Shown: positions 35,259 to 44,742, counted from the stretch's first letter. The stretch: DNA of 64,000 nt from Acrocarpospora macrocephala (GCF_009687865.1 NZ_BLAE01000026.1:77793-141792); one strand, 5' to 3'. Numbers and translations are program-made. Notes: generated by a model not told the origin, from the sequence alone.

Positions 35259-35446
35259 CCTCGATCTCGTGTGAGGTTCCCCAGACAGCGCCCGAAAGAC
35301 CGCTCAGCTCGTGCTGACCGCCGCACGCAAGACGGCTCGTGTCGCTAAAGCGCCGCACCCGGTCCGGGCGTGACTCACATGTGTCCCACGGTGACTCACG
35401 CTGTCACCTGGCGACTACCGGGATGGGTAAAGCTGCAGGTCGGATG

Positions 35447-35475
35447 GGTGGGGGCGCCAGGGATTCGAACCCGGA
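35447..35475 (-). other. tRNA-like 3' end, possible attachment-site remnant
   Basis: On the minus strand this is a T-arm (CCGGGTTCGAATCCCTGG) followed by CGCCCCC-A-CC, as at a tRNA 3' end. A 75-base span to 35521 would pair 6 of 7 acceptor positions, but the T-loop carries an extra base and no D or anticodon arm folds, so it is not a functional tRNA. Such fragments mark integration sites of mobile islands. Confidence 0.4.
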
Positions 35476-35674
35476 TTAAAATAGTTCCACGCTGAAAGGT
35501 GCTGAGTTCGGTTTCGCCACCAGGGGCAGAGCAGCCTCCAGCGGTGTCGAGCAAGCGGCGATCTACGGATAGGCAGCGGGCCGAGGGGGCCCCGAATGTC
35601 TCCCCGGGCTGTGTCGCTGGGCTGATCCAATTAGCAGGTCCGATCCTCCTCGACGAATTTGAAACAGTATGGGA

Positions 35675-36991
35675 TTACGATCCCATGATCAAGCTGGCTA
35701 GCTCATTTACCTGCTTCTGAAGATTAGCGATCTGTTCTCGCAGATCGTCGTCTGCGACAGCGATCAGATCGTCTGGATGGATGCTTTCCAGATTTTTCGT
35801 GGTGTTGCTGAGAGTTTTGTGGAACTTGGTACGTTGTTCGCGCGTCTGGATCTCCGGATCAGCCCAGATAGCAACGGCAACCAGCGCTTGGACGGACTCG
35901 TATGCCGTTTTGATGGCGTCATGATCGGTTTCTGGGCTCTCAATCACGGCGAGGTGTTCCGCAGCCTGGGCCTTGGTGTTGTTGGGCAGTTCGATGACTT
36001 GCCCGGCTGGTGTCTTGGCGTTGCCGTCTTGGGCAGCCTTGCGGATGTACTCGACCTGGTCTGCTTTGCGCGCCTCGAGAGCTAGAGCAGTCAGGGCGCC
36101 CTTCGCTTGCTGAGCCGTCTTCGGGTCCGCCAGAATCGCCGCTCGCAACGCCGTGGGGTTCTCCGCGATTACCAGAGCCATTGTGGGTTTGATCCCCTGC
36201 GCCAGGGCCTGGTCGGAGATGGCTTGTTGCCGATCGTGGGAAGTCCCGGTTGCGCGGCCGCCAAAGTACAGGCTCCAGTCTTCCGCTGGAGGGAAGTCGA
36301 TTGGCGGATGGCCAGGGTAGAGTTGCCCGGTGCCGAGCCCGACCGCACCGGCCTCAGCTGCGGCTTCCCACGCTCGGTAGTATCGCAAGACGCGCTTGGA
36401 CGTTGTCCCGGCCCGGCGCGCGAACTCGCTGGCCGAGACCTTGGTCGGACGAGCAGTGTTTCGGTCGGGAGGCGTGGCGTCCCTCTTGCCACCTACATTC
36501 CGCTGTCCACTCTCCACTTGGCAAGCGATGAAGAACCCGAGCCACCAGCCGCCGGCTTGGTCCAAGGCAGCCCACGCTTGAATGTCTCGATCGCGCTGGT
36601 CCTCGGTGTAGCCGGTGACGCCGTCCTCGGCGAGTAGCCGTCTGACCTCGGCCCGCATGCTGTCCATCTCCGCGCGCATTCGCGGATTGCCTTCATGAGG
36701 GTGGGGGATATGGAGGATCTGGAGGAGATGTGCGGCTGGATAGCCCAGGCCATATGGGGGTTTGGCCTCGACGAACTCCTTGAACGAGGTGAACGGCTCC
36801 TCGGTGTTCTTGCCCTTGGGGACTTGCTTCCAGGTGCCGTCTGCAACGACCGACGCCAAGCCGGAGAGAAGTCCCGCAGGGGTTCCTCCATCGCGTTCGA
36901 GGGTGTGCCGGACTCGATAGACGCGCTGTTGTTCGTCAGTCAGCTGGCTGTTGCTCTCGGTGCGCACGTTCACAGCGTTCTCCTCGGTCAC
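35675..36991 (-). CDS. Unknown protein with HTH, partner of HNH-helicase
   Basis: 438 residues, no recognised family. A central HTH-like segment (KVSASEFARRAGTTSKRVLRYYRAWEAAAEAG, about 180-212) and a C-terminal coiled-coil-prone part (DDLREQIANLQKQVNELASLIMGS) are visible. The N-terminal half has WWLGFFIACQVESGQ. Its start overlaps the HNH-helicase stop by 4 bases, so they form one operon. It may guide or regulate the helicase-nuclease. Composition is AT-richer than the surrounding chromosome, consistent with transfer. Confidence 0.7.
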   Translation of the reverse strand: MTEENAVNVRTESNSQLTDEQQRVYRVRHTLERDGGTPAGLLSGLASVVADGTWKQVPKGKNTEEPFTSFKEFVEAKPPYGLGYPAAHLLQILHIPHPHEGNPRMRAEMDSMRAEVRRLLAEDGVTGYTEDQRDRDIQAWAALDQAGGWWLGFFIACQVESGQRNVGGKRDATPPDRNTARPTKVSASEFARRAGTTSKRVLRYYRAWEAAAEAGAVGLGTGQLYPGHPPIDFPPAEDWSLYFGGRATGTSHDRQQAISDQALAQGIKPTMALVIAENPTALRAAILADPKTAQQAKGALTALALEARKADQVEYIRKAAQDGNAKTPAGQVIELPNNTKAQAAEHLAVIESPETDHDAIKTAYESVQALVAVAIWADPEIQTREQRTKFHKTLSNTTKNLESIHPDDLIAVADDDLREQIANLQKQVNELASLIMGS

Positions 36992-39153
36992 AGTTTCAAA
37001 GCTGCACGAAGCCTCGCCTCAGCCTGCGCCACAGTGCGGATTTCGGCCGCCTTGATGCCTGCCGCGGTGTTTACCGTTGCGGTCACCTTCATAGCAACCT
37101 CGGCGTAGCCATCGCATCCAGGGGGGAAGCCGAGCTTGTACAGGTGCTTGGTGACTGCGGCTGCTGCTTGGGACTTGAGCTCTTCGATCTGCTGCTTCTC
37201 CGTCTTGGGGACATGAACGGTGGCTGTCACCTCCGGTTCTGTTCGAGGGGATGTGGTGGTGTCTGGCCGCTCAAGTGCCTTCACGGCGAGGAGGTCGAGA
37301 ATCTTCTTGAGCTTGGTGGCGTCTTCGCCCGAGTCAACCGCGATCTTGGCGTATTCGATGAGCACCAGGTCGTCAGCCTCTATATCGACGTCGTTGCTGG
37401 CTGCTCGGACGGTGGTCGCCTCGGCTGAGGCGATGTAGGAGAGCGGCTGTTGCTGGTCTGGCGCGTCGCGGACCCTCTCTTCTTGCTCTTTGATTTGCCG
37501 AAGACCATCCTCTCGCTCGTTGCGTAGTACGTCGAGGAACTGCTGCATGCGGGGATCGTCGGGGGCGATGATCCGGCATGATTGCTCGCGGGCGGGCATC
37601 TTGTCCCATACGCGCAGTCCACGTCCCGCCAGCTGCATCAGATGACCGGCGTCACGGTAGTGGGTCAACATGCCGACCACGGTGATCTGCGGGCAGTCGT
37701 ACCCGATGAATGCCATGCGAACCGTTACCAGGATGTCCATCGGCCTGGACCGGAACTCCTGGAGGGCCTGAGCTGCCGCTGCGCCGTCGGCGGATACGGC
37801 AAGCCCTACTTTCAATTCGGGGTACTGGTCCTTCAAGTACCTCATTACGGCCCGCGCTTCGGGTTGCCCCATGCAAGAGATGAGACCTCGGTAGGCCGGG
37901 TGGAACTTCTGCTTGTCTTTGACGGCAGCAACCACGTGGTCGGTCAGCGGTTGCCATACCTTCGGCTCCTTCAGCACCTCTGCTAGGTCTTCGGCGTCGT
38001 CTGAGAGGTTGTACAGCAGGGTCTGCTCGCCCGCCATCCGCTTGGATGGATCGCCGACGGTATGCCGTTTCACGGCGGCGTTGACGAGTTTCATCTCGAA
38101 GGTGCGCAGGTAACCTTCAGCGATGCCGTCTGGGTAGGTGGCTGCCGCGTGTGTGATGAGGGGACGCCGTCCCTGCGCGTTGGGCTCTTCGTATTCTGCA
38201 AGGATCAGCGGCTGGTTGTCTGCGCGGTACGCCGTCCCTGTGAGCAGGAGAGTATGACGGGCGTGCTGATGCATCAGGGTTACCAGAGCACCAGCCTTGG
38301 TACCGCCGTTGTCGTCCTCGTTCTGGTTGCGGGCGGCACCGCAGAACTGAGCCTCGTCGGCGACAAGTAAGAACCGACCCCGATACTTCCTGGCCCACTC
38401 CAGGAAGATGGATTCATTGATAGCCAGTGCGCTGTATGTGGCGACGAAGCCGCTGCCGTGCTCGCTTGGGTTGGTCAGCGGACTCTCGTTGGTCCGATGC
38501 CGGATCATGCCAAACCGTCTGGCTGGGTTGAAAAGCAGGCACATTCCGGCAAGACCAGCGACGCTGCCAGGGGCCGAGCTGCGGTGCATCCATCCCGTTT
38601 CGCACTGCTGGGCCAAAGCGATCCGGGGGACGAAGACGGCCATTACATCGATCAGGCCTTCCCGGATCAGGCGCGTCGCCAGAGCCTGATAGGCCAGGGT
38701 CTTCCCCGAACCTGGGGATGCGAGGACGATCGTGACATCACGGCTACCGGTTCTGATGCCGTCGATGACTGCCTCGCTTACAGCACCCTGAAACGGGCGA
38801 GGGCTGAAGCTGTCGACGTAGGCCATGGTTTGTCCTTTGGCTAGGTTGCAGGCTGAGCACAGGGCCTGCCCATTTTCGATAGTCGTCGGGCCCCCGTCGG
38901 CCCAGGGGATTCGATGGTCCGCGTGCCATCCCATGTCCAGGTCGGCCCCGCACCTTTGACAGAGCCCCTCGGCCTGGAGGTACAAGATCCGGCGCTGCGT
39001 ATCGCTGAAGAACCGCCGCGGGTCAAGCTCGACCAAAGTTCCCCCTGAATCCCCTTGGTTAGAAGTAGCTGCTTCGCCTGGCGATATTGCGAGCGTCCGT
39101 TCGGATGGGGCGATTCTTGCGGACGGGACCGACAGAGAGTCCTCGTCAGTCAC
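36988..39153 (-). CDS. HNH nuclease fused to SF2 DEAD-type helicase
   Basis: 721 residues. The N-terminal HNH domain has CQRCG (Cys 65, 68), HADH (His 77-80) and Asn 94 with C99/C102, so metal sites are intact. Then comes an SF2 helicase: Walker A LASPGSGKT (144-152), DEAQ box VADEAQF (265-270) and motif VI HLMQLAGRGLRVWDK near residue 520. The C-terminal tail (~180 residues) is helical and unknown. HNH-helicase fusions occur in restriction/defence islands. It is co-transcribed with the 438-residue partner. Target (phage or plasmid DNA) is inferred only. Confidence 0.85.
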   Translation of the reverse strand: MTDEDSLSVPSARIAPSERTLAISPGEAATSNQGDSGGTLVELDPRRFFSDTQRRILYLQAEGLCQRCGADLDMGWHADHRIPWADGGPTTIENGQALCSACNLAKGQTMAYVDSFSPRPFQGAVSEAVIDGIRTGSRDVTIVLASPGSGKTLAYQALATRLIREGLIDVMAVFVPRIALAQQCETGWMHRSSAPGSVAGLAGMCLLFNPARRFGMIRHRTNESPLTNPSEHGSGFVATYSALAINESIFLEWARKYRGRFLLVADEAQFCGAARNQNEDDNGGTKAGALVTLMHQHARHTLLLTGTAYRADNQPLILAEYEEPNAQGRRPLITHAAATYPDGIAEGYLRTFEMKLVNAAVKRHTVGDPSKRMAGEQTLLYNLSDDAEDLAEVLKEPKVWQPLTDHVVAAVKDKQKFHPAYRGLISCMGQPEARAVMRYLKDQYPELKVGLAVSADGAAAAQALQEFRSRPMDILVTVRMAFIGYDCPQITVVGMLTHYRDAGHLMQLAGRGLRVWDKMPAREQSCRIIAPDDPRMQQFLDVLRNEREDGLRQIKEQEERVRDAPDQQQPLSYIASAEATTVRAASNDVDIEADDLVLIEYAKIAVDSGEDATKLKKILDLLAVKALERPDTTTSPRTEPEVTATVHVPKTEKQQIEELKSQAAAAVTKHLYKLGFPPGCDGYAEVAMKVTATVNTAAGIKAAEIRTVAQAEARLRAALKL

Positions 39154-39447
39154 TTCTCGACTGCGACTAATGGATCACCAAGAAGGCCTTAAAGCATTTA
39201 AACGGCTATAAGTGAAACCATCTCATGAAATATGATTTCGCTAAGAGCGAATTCGCCAGGCCTGCATTAGTGATCTTCTGGCCTTGTATCAAGGCGTGAG
39301 TTCGTGGCCAGGGAAATTGGGCGCAAAATATTTCAATTAGATGCAGGCCATATTTGGTTGGTTGGACATGCATGATCGCGGTGGTAGGTTGACTTCTGGC
39401 CGTCCTGTAGGGGGACGGCTTGCACCCGTTCCGATCGGAGGAACAAC
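39154..39447. other. AT-rich divergent promoter region
   Basis: No gene. It is clearly AT-richer than surroundings. A perfect 6 bp inverted repeat TTCGCT-AAG-AGCGAA lies at 39238-39252. It contains promoters for the HNH-helicase operon and for the 117-residue gene. Confidence 0.5.
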
Positions 39448-39801
39448 ATGGCACTTAGCCGCATGGCCCAAGAATTCGCTGCCGAGATCAGGCAGCAGGA
39501 CTGGTCCGACGCTCCATACCGCGCGGATCGCGCTGGTCATCAGAGGAATACTGACAGCTTGTCCAAGCGTAGCAAGGACGTGCTCTCGTCAGTCGAGACC
39601 GAAATCCTGCGTATGAACGTCATGTGGGCAACCGCTCAGGTACTGGGTCATGCCGATCCCAACTTCGACATCTATGAGTACGCCGAAGCCTGTGGAGTCA
39701 ACACCCGCAACTCTCGGGGCGGCAAGAACGGTGTCATCGAAGCCGGCATCCGCAGACACCAAGGTCGCTACCAGCAGCCGGGAACTCTTGATTGGACTTA
39801 G
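39448..39801 (+). CDS. Small protein of unknown function in the island
   Basis: 117 residues, ATG with a clear GGAGGAAC ribosome site 5-7 bases upstream. The sequence (WATAQVLGHADPNFDIYEYAEACGVNTRNSRGGKNGVIEAGIRRHQGRY) is hydrophilic, without TM or known motif; the central ENYAEACGV-like helix could be HTH-like. The good ribosome site supports translation. It lies between the HNH-helicase and the unknown 458-residue gene. No function assigned. Confidence 0.6.
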   Translation: MALSRMAQEFAAEIRQQDWSDAPYRADRAGHQRNTDSLSKRSKDVLSSVETEILRMNVMWATAQVLGHADPNFDIYEYAEACGVNTRNSRGGKNGVIEAGIRRHQGRYQQPGTLDWT

Positions 39802-40225
39802 GCATCGGAGCGCCTTTCCCCGCGTTCCTTGAATTTCGGCTATCCGGATTGGCGCCATCCCGTGCGCTAGGTACAGAATGCCCGAATAGCCCGCTTTGTC
39901 CCGGATTCGTGCATCATTTCTGCTGCATTGTGCCCGGCGCTGAGGTGATCTCGGAGAAATCGATCCGGACAGGCAGCATTTCAGCGGCACAGACGATAAG
40001 GCCAGGGGTGACTGACCGAGCAATTCCACGCCCGATCATGGTCACCGAGTGTCTGGCCACATGAGTCACCGGATGATCGCAGTCCAGCATCAGGCGGACG
40101 GCTCGTCCTTGAATTCCCGCGAATACCGGACCCTTTGAGCCGTGCAAACTCCTACATTTTGCGGTCGCCCCAACCCTAGTCGGGAGCTGTCCGGAATCCT
40201 TAACCCATACCGACAGGGAGGTATC
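39802..40225. other. Intergenic region with no supported gene
   Basis: About 420 bases. A 77-codon minus-strand frame (40147-39914, TTG start) exists, with a ribosome-like AGGAG too close to the start; I do not annotate it. It probably holds terminators for the convergent genes, though I see no strong hairpin. Confidence 0.4.
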
Positions 40226-41602
40226 CTACACAGGCTTGGTCATCGGGATCGGCTGGGTGAGGTCGGTTAACCCAGGCGGATAGGGGTGACGCCATCGGAA
40301 TCCGTCGGGCGGAATAAACGTCTCCAAGCGTTCGCGGTCGTGGGGCATGATGCTCTTGAACAGGGGGTGAGGGGCGCTCTTGGGGTTGCTCTCGGCGAGG
40401 TCGGCGAATGCGGCGCTGCCCGTGAGCAGAACGTATCGGCGGTGGCGGCGGCTGAAGAACACATAGTTCGGTTTGGCCCACTTCCAGGCCGACTTCCCCG
40501 CACGACTGCGGGAGGAGGTCACGATGAGACGGCCGTCCTCGTGCCACCGGTCGCTGCCCCAGGCATCCAGCCAGATGCGTCGGCCGTCGAAGATCCATTT
40601 CACGTCCCAGTCATTTCGGTCCAGGGCAGCGGCATGTTCGTCGAACGCGGCTGGGTGCGGAGGCCGCGGGATTGCCACAGTTGGTCCGTCGGCTTCCTCA
40701 CACCGGTATCGGGCGTATTCGATGTAATGGGTTTCCATCAGTTGGCGCTCGACAGGCATCATGACCTCGCGAGTGCTGCGCTGATTGTGATGGCGGTGCA
40801 GGCGGTTACGTTCCATCAACCGGGCCCGCAGATGAGTGAGGAAGGTGAGCTTGGGAACCCACTCATCAATCGGAGCTTCGTGCCGAGCCTGGATCAGGTG
40901 CCGGTCGGGGACAGCAAACCAGTACTTGAGATGCTGATCGACGGCGTCTAAACCAATCCCGGCGAACGTCTGTGTACCTAGCTCGACCAACGCCTCGTAC
41001 CAGCGATTTAGCACTGCCGGATGTCCGAGGCTGGCTGTGTCGACACGGCGTTGGACGTCGCGGGCTACAAGATCCCGGAACTTCTGGTCGTCCAGATCAA
41101 GGAGCCTTTCGATGTCGGGAGTGAGGCGTTCGGAGATATCGATGCCGCTGGACCGGAGTAGCTTGGCGATCAGCAATTCGGCTTCCTCGGCGTGGGCATC
41201 CAAAAGCCGCCGTAACGCGCTCGTCTGCGCGGACGTGCCCGATGAAGGACTGTCCAGCCATGTCATGATCAGGTGGGCTTCGGCGCGGCGCTGCCGGATT
41301 CGGGCTAGACGCCTGTCGGCGCGGAGGGTGTCGGAGTGCTCGATTCCCAACTCGACCATCTTGCACCACCACGACAACTGGTGATTGCCCTCCTGCACGG
41401 CCAAGATCTCCTCCCAAGCCATGCACACCTCAGGTGAGGACAACCACAACGACACCCCGGAGGGGACGCGGTTAAGGACGGCTTCGGCTACAGCTAGCAG
41501 GCTGAACGAGTCATCGTCCCCTCCGTACCGGTCGGACAGTTGCGCTGGGGTGATGTTCGGATCCAACTGCGCCACATCGCTCAGTCTCGTTAGATCGTTC
41601 AT
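40226..41602 (-). CDS. Unknown protein, divergent neighbour of pPIWI-RE module
   Basis: 458 residues from ATG 41602, which has GAGAGGACGGG upstream; the longer frame to 41653 is not needed. The sequence is helical, without TM segments. RVDTASLGHPAVLNRWYEALVELGTQ and a C-terminal patch NYVFFSRRHRRYVLLTGSAAFADLAESNPKSAPHPLFKSIMPHDRER are visible. I recognise no family. It lies head to head with the XRE regulator of the pPIWI-RE module across a 589 base gap and could be a further module component or an independent defence gene. Confidence 0.65.
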   Translation of the reverse strand: MNDLTRLSDVAQLDPNITPAQLSDRYGGDDDSFSLLAVAEAVLNRVPSGVSLWLSSPEVCMAWEEILAVQEGNHQLSWWCKMVELGIEHSDTLRADRRLARIRQRRAEAHLIMTWLDSPSSGTSAQTSALRRLLDAHAEEAELLIAKLLRSSGIDISERLTPDIERLLDLDDQKFRDLVARDVQRRVDTASLGHPAVLNRWYEALVELGTQTFAGIGLDAVDQHLKYWFAVPDRHLIQARHEAPIDEWVPKLTFLTHLRARLMERNRLHRHHNQRSTREVMMPVERQLMETHYIEYARYRCEEADGPTVAIPRPPHPAAFDEHAAALDRNDWDVKWIFDGRRIWLDAWGSDRWHEDGRLIVTSSRSRAGKSAWKWAKPNYVFFSRRHRRYVLLTGSAAFADLAESNPKSAPHPLFKSIMPHDRERLETFIPPDGFRWRHPYPPGLTDLTQPIPMTKPV

Positions 41603-42191
41603 CCCGTCCTCTCGGCAAATCTGCGGTACGGCAATCACCGGCGCTACCGACACCTGGCATCACGGCCCACAGGATCCCGCAGCGCAGACGCCCCCGCAGC
41701 CGATATTCGGCTCCGACCTCGCTTATCATGCCGAACTGCTCCGGAGTGGGCAGGCAATTTGGCCAAGGAAAGCCGTGGTTCAAATAGGACGAGATCGGTC
41801 GTCTCGAGCACGGCCGCTGCGCTTCTTATTCGGTAGCGGACCGTTGGGTTCAACGGAGAACCGTCATTTGGGACGGCCGAAATTAACAGCAGCCTCAAAT
41901 TGCCGATCAGATCGTGTCTTCAGCCCGGAAGCGGTCCCTGACCATGAGAGTCGACGATGCGACCGCAGGTGGCGGTGCTGCCCCGATGGGGTCAGTGGAG
42001 GCACTGGCGCTGACTTGGCGTAGCCAGACGAGCTCGAATGTCCGGCACGCGTTCCACGTCCGGGTTCCGTGGCCACAGGCGTTGAGCGCGCAGGGCTGGG
42101 CAGGGCTCTGGTTTGCCGGGCCCTCACAAGGGAATCGAACTGATAAGCGAAAGCGGCTGGTTTGTTCGCCGGTGAAGTTTATAATGACCAT
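41603..42191. other. 589-base divergent gap before the pPIWI-RE regulator
   Basis: No supported gene. The minus-strand frames within it read as low-complexity shadows. It carries the promoter for the XRE gene (TATAAT at 42180) and presumably the opposite promoter for the 458-residue gene. Confidence 0.5.
42180..42185 (+). promoter_or_regulatory. -10 box of a probable leaderless XRE transcript
   Basis: A perfect TATAAT ends 6 bases before GTG 42192, the distance expected if transcription starts on that codon. No good -35 (CTGGTT at most) and no ribosome site are seen, so leaderless translation is likely. Confidence 0.55.
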
Positions 42192-43442
42192 GTGTCTCGA
42201 CAGCTGGAGCCGTTTGCACCCGGCGTCCTGTCCCTCCACCGGACAGGCGCGGGGATGAGCGTGTCCAGGCTGGCCACAGCCGTAGGTGTCTCGAAGCGGC
42301 AGATCATCTACTACGAGCAGGGGTATCACTCGCCGTCACCGGCGCGGTTGAAGAAGCTGGCCGAAGTCCTGGGAACGACGCCACAGACCCTGGCAGGGGT
42401 GCCGAGAGGCGAAGAGTCGCTTACCGACTTGCGACGATTCGCTGGCTTGGACAGGGCGCAGGCCGCGCGCCTGTTGTCGAGAATCTTGCCTGGGGTGACA
42501 GTGTGGAAGCTGCAGGCGGCGGAGTCCGGCAAAGTGGTGCAGGCATGGGTCGATTCCCAGGTCCTCAAGCAGGTCATAAAGGAATTGGCGGGGCTGTACG
42601 GAGTGCCAGTGGGGACCGTTCGCCGGTCCTGGTTGCGCATCTTCCCGCAGCAGGTGCACCTCCTGCGGGAAGAGCAGGCAGATGCAACAGGAGCCAAGCA
42701 GCCGGTACTGCCTACGGAGAAAGCCCTTCAGGATTGGAAAGGACTGAACGATCGGCAGCAGGCCTACTTGATCGCCTGCTATCGGGAAGACCAGGAAGCC
42801 GAGGCCCATGCCAAGCAGGAGCACGCAGCCGGTCGCGATCCGGGTGGGGCTGCTGTGTGGCGGAAGCTGCCGTTCACCATCAAAGCCGACCCAGCTCTCA
42901 CCGGGTACACCGCGATCCAGATCCGACTGCGTGAACAGGGGCAGCACGACCCGGGAGCCGGTGCGAGCCTGGCCGCTCTTGCCCGACGCGGCCTGATCGA
43001 GTTGAGCGAAGACGAGGCGGAGGTCTTCCCGCTCGGGTTTGTTACCCGGGTACTGGTCGAACTGACCAGGTCCGGCCGGGCATGCGCCCGAGCTGGTCTA
43101 GGGGAGAGCGGGCCCATCCGGGCGCCAAGGCAACTGCTGTCCGAGTGGTTGTGGCAGAACCTGGTGAAGGTCGCCACAGCCGGGGCCGAGGGTTTGGCGG
43201 AGGCCGGGCTGTGGGGCAAGTCCAGGTTCTTTCTCGGCGTCGGGTTCCGGCCCAGCGGTATCCCCAGCCGTGGCTATGTCAACGCCATTTCGGTGCGCGA
43301 GGAGGTCGCGGGCGACTCCTACGTCAAGGAATACCGCTGGCATCTCACTGAGGCGGGCCGTCAGCATCTCAAGCAGTACCTGGATACCTACCGGACGCTG
43401 TATCCGCATGTCGACGTAACTGAGCTGACAACAGATCCATGA
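42192..43442 (+). CDS. XRE-family HTH regulator of the pPIWI-RE module
   Basis: 416 residues from GTG 42192. The N-terminal XRE HTH (MSVSRLATAVGVSKRQIIYYEQGYHSPSPARLKKLAEVLGTTPQTL) is clear. Residues ~75-150 look like a second, weaker HTH-type region, and the C-terminal part (VKEYRWHLTEAGRQHLKQYLDTYRTLYP) resembles a winged-helix end. It lies 35 bases upstream of the REase-like gene and is probably its regulator. Start choice follows the TATAAT 6 bases upstream. Confidence 0.75.
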   Translation: MSRQLEPFAPGVLSLHRTGAGMSVSRLATAVGVSKRQIIYYEQGYHSPSPARLKKLAEVLGTTPQTLAGVPRGEESLTDLRRFAGLDRAQAARLLSRILPGVTVWKLQAAESGKVVQAWVDSQVLKQVIKELAGLYGVPVGTVRRSWLRIFPQQVHLLREEQADATGAKQPVLPTEKALQDWKGLNDRQQAYLIACYREDQEAEAHAKQEHAAGRDPGGAAVWRKLPFTIKADPALTGYTAIQIRLREQGQHDPGAGASLAALARRGLIELSEDEAEVFPLGFVTRVLVELTRSGRACARAGLGESGPIRAPRQLLSEWLWQNLVKVATAGAEGLAEAGLWGKSRFFLGVGFRPSGIPSRGYVNAISVREEVAGDSYVKEYRWHLTEAGRQHLKQYLDTYRTLYPHVDVTELTTDP

Positions 43443-43476
43443 TCAATAATCGCTGAGCGTTCGCGCTCATCTCAAA

Positions 43477-44742
43477 ATGTCACCGCACCCGGCTAGTGTC
43501 CCTCGGGTGAATGACCCGCGTTCTCTCGTAAGCACGGCGGGCGTCCGGCACATGGTGATGACTGCCGCCGCCATGGCCGCCCAGGCGCTCACCGACAACG
43601 ACCGCCCGCCTGATAGAAGACTGGGCACCTTGATGGAGGCCCACGGCCAGATCCTTGCGGCGCGTGGCCCTTTCAACCCTCTGAGCTTCTCAGACTTCCG
43701 CGACCTCCTCACCCAAGACCTGGCACTGCTGCTGCCGGAGGACGTGCCCGCCGAGGAGATGCAGGGCGTTCACCTGATCACCCCGGACGGGCAGTTCGAC
43801 GACGACCTGTATGACTTAGAGCAGGAACAGCGCCTCGTGCTGCGAACGATGGCGCGGATGACGCGGGGCGGCCAGCAGGCGAGCAGCGATGACCTTGAGG
43901 CGGAGATGGACCAGGAACGGGCCTACACCGGTCTCAAGAAGCCCCAGGACCAGTCCGTCTACGTCAGCGGGCGTAAAGCCCTGATCGACATGCCTGCTGG
44001 CCCGGTCGGTACGGTACGCAAACTGCCACTGCCGAGCAGCGTCGCTGTGTTCTACCAGCCCATCGCGTATGCCGCCACCTACGACCGCTGGTGGTTCGGC
44101 TGCCCGATCTGTCGCTGGCCGATGAAGATCTCCGTGCAACAAGCACGCGGGACCAAGACCGGAATCGCCGAGTGCTTCCACCGCCCGCATCGCACCTTCG
44201 GCGCCAAGTACCACTTCAAGATCTCCGACACCGGGGCGGCACCGGAACTCAAGCCAGCGTCCTCGGCCCCGTCGTTACCGTCGGGCAACGACGCGGTGCT
44301 ATTCCCGCAGGTGCGGGCCGCGATCCCCGAGGCCACTCCCGTCAAGGATCACGTGGCGCTGACCCGCGGTGTGTGGCGATGGACCACCGTACCCGGCCTC
44401 GTTGAGGTCGCCATGTACGAAGCGCTCAAGGCCCGCGGTCTCAAACCGGAACTGTGGCCTGACCTGGATGCCTACGATTTGCTCGTTGAGGTCGGCAGCG
44501 GCCGGCACAAGACAACGTTCCGCATCGACCTCAAGGATTACAGCCACCCGATTTTGCTGGCACAGAAGATCCAAGCCGATGAGGGCGATGCCGGCGGTGC
44601 CGACTGGCTTGCTGTTCCCGACTACCGCGCATCGAGTCTGCCGCTGCTCACCCGGGTCTGTGGCGAGTACGGCCTGAACGTGGCCACGGCCGGTGACCTC
44701 GGCGCCAAAATCTGCGGGAAGGCAGGCCTGTCATGGGTATGA
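43477..44742 (+). CDS. REase-like protein of pPIWI-RE type (PD-(D/E)xK nuclease, Zn-like motif)
   Basis: 421 residues. A mid-protein zinc-like motif CPICRWPM (~209-212) with ECFHRPHRTF follows an N-terminal helical region. The C-terminal core WPDLDAYDLLVEVGSGRHKTTFRIDLKDYSHPILLAQKI (~328-366) reads as a PD-(D/E)xK nuclease, with D...E and the DLK of the DxK motif. This matches the REase component that Burroughs et al. (2013) described in three-gene pPIWI-RE islands. It overlaps the helicase gene by 10 bases. It would cleave nucleic acid targeted by the pPIWI protein. Confidence 0.75.
   Translation: MSPHPASVPRVNDPRSLVSTAGVRHMVMTAAAMAAQALTDNDRPPDRRLGTLMEAHGQILAARGPFNPLSFSDFRDLLTQDLALLLPEDVPAEEMQGVHLITPDGQFDDDLYDLEQEQRLVLRTMARMTRGGQQASSDDLEAEMDQERAYTGLKKPQDQSVYVSGRKALIDMPAGPVGTVRKLPLPSSVAVFYQPIAYAATYDRWWFGCPICRWPMKISVQQARGTKTGIAECFHRPHRTFGAKYHFKISDTGAAPELKPASSAPSLPSGNDAVLFPQVRAAIPEATPVKDHVALTRGVWRWTTVPGLVEVAMYEALKARGLKPELWPDLDAYDLLVEVGSGRHKTTFRIDLKDYSHPILLAQKIQADEGDAGGADWLAVPDYRASSLPLLTRVCGEYGLNVATAGDLGAKICGKAGLSWV

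Larger units (their letters stand above)
34758..35674. other. Gene-poor island edge with remnants
   Basis: About 900 bases without an intact gene. They hold the type-ISP restriction enzyme fragment and the tRNA-like fragment listed separately. Other open frames here are low-complexity and not supported. Confidence 0.6.

Noticed and set aside
34735-35358. 207-codon minus-strand frame after the XRE gene
   Set aside because: Mixed low-complexity frame crossing the XRE end and the type ISP relic; better explained as relic plus noise.
35447-35521. A functional tRNA gene
   Set aside because: Only the T-arm and acceptor are recognisable; T-loop has an extra base and D and anticodon arms do not fold.
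39914-40147. 77-codon minus-strand frame
   Set aside because: TTG start, ribosome-like site too close, no recognised motif.
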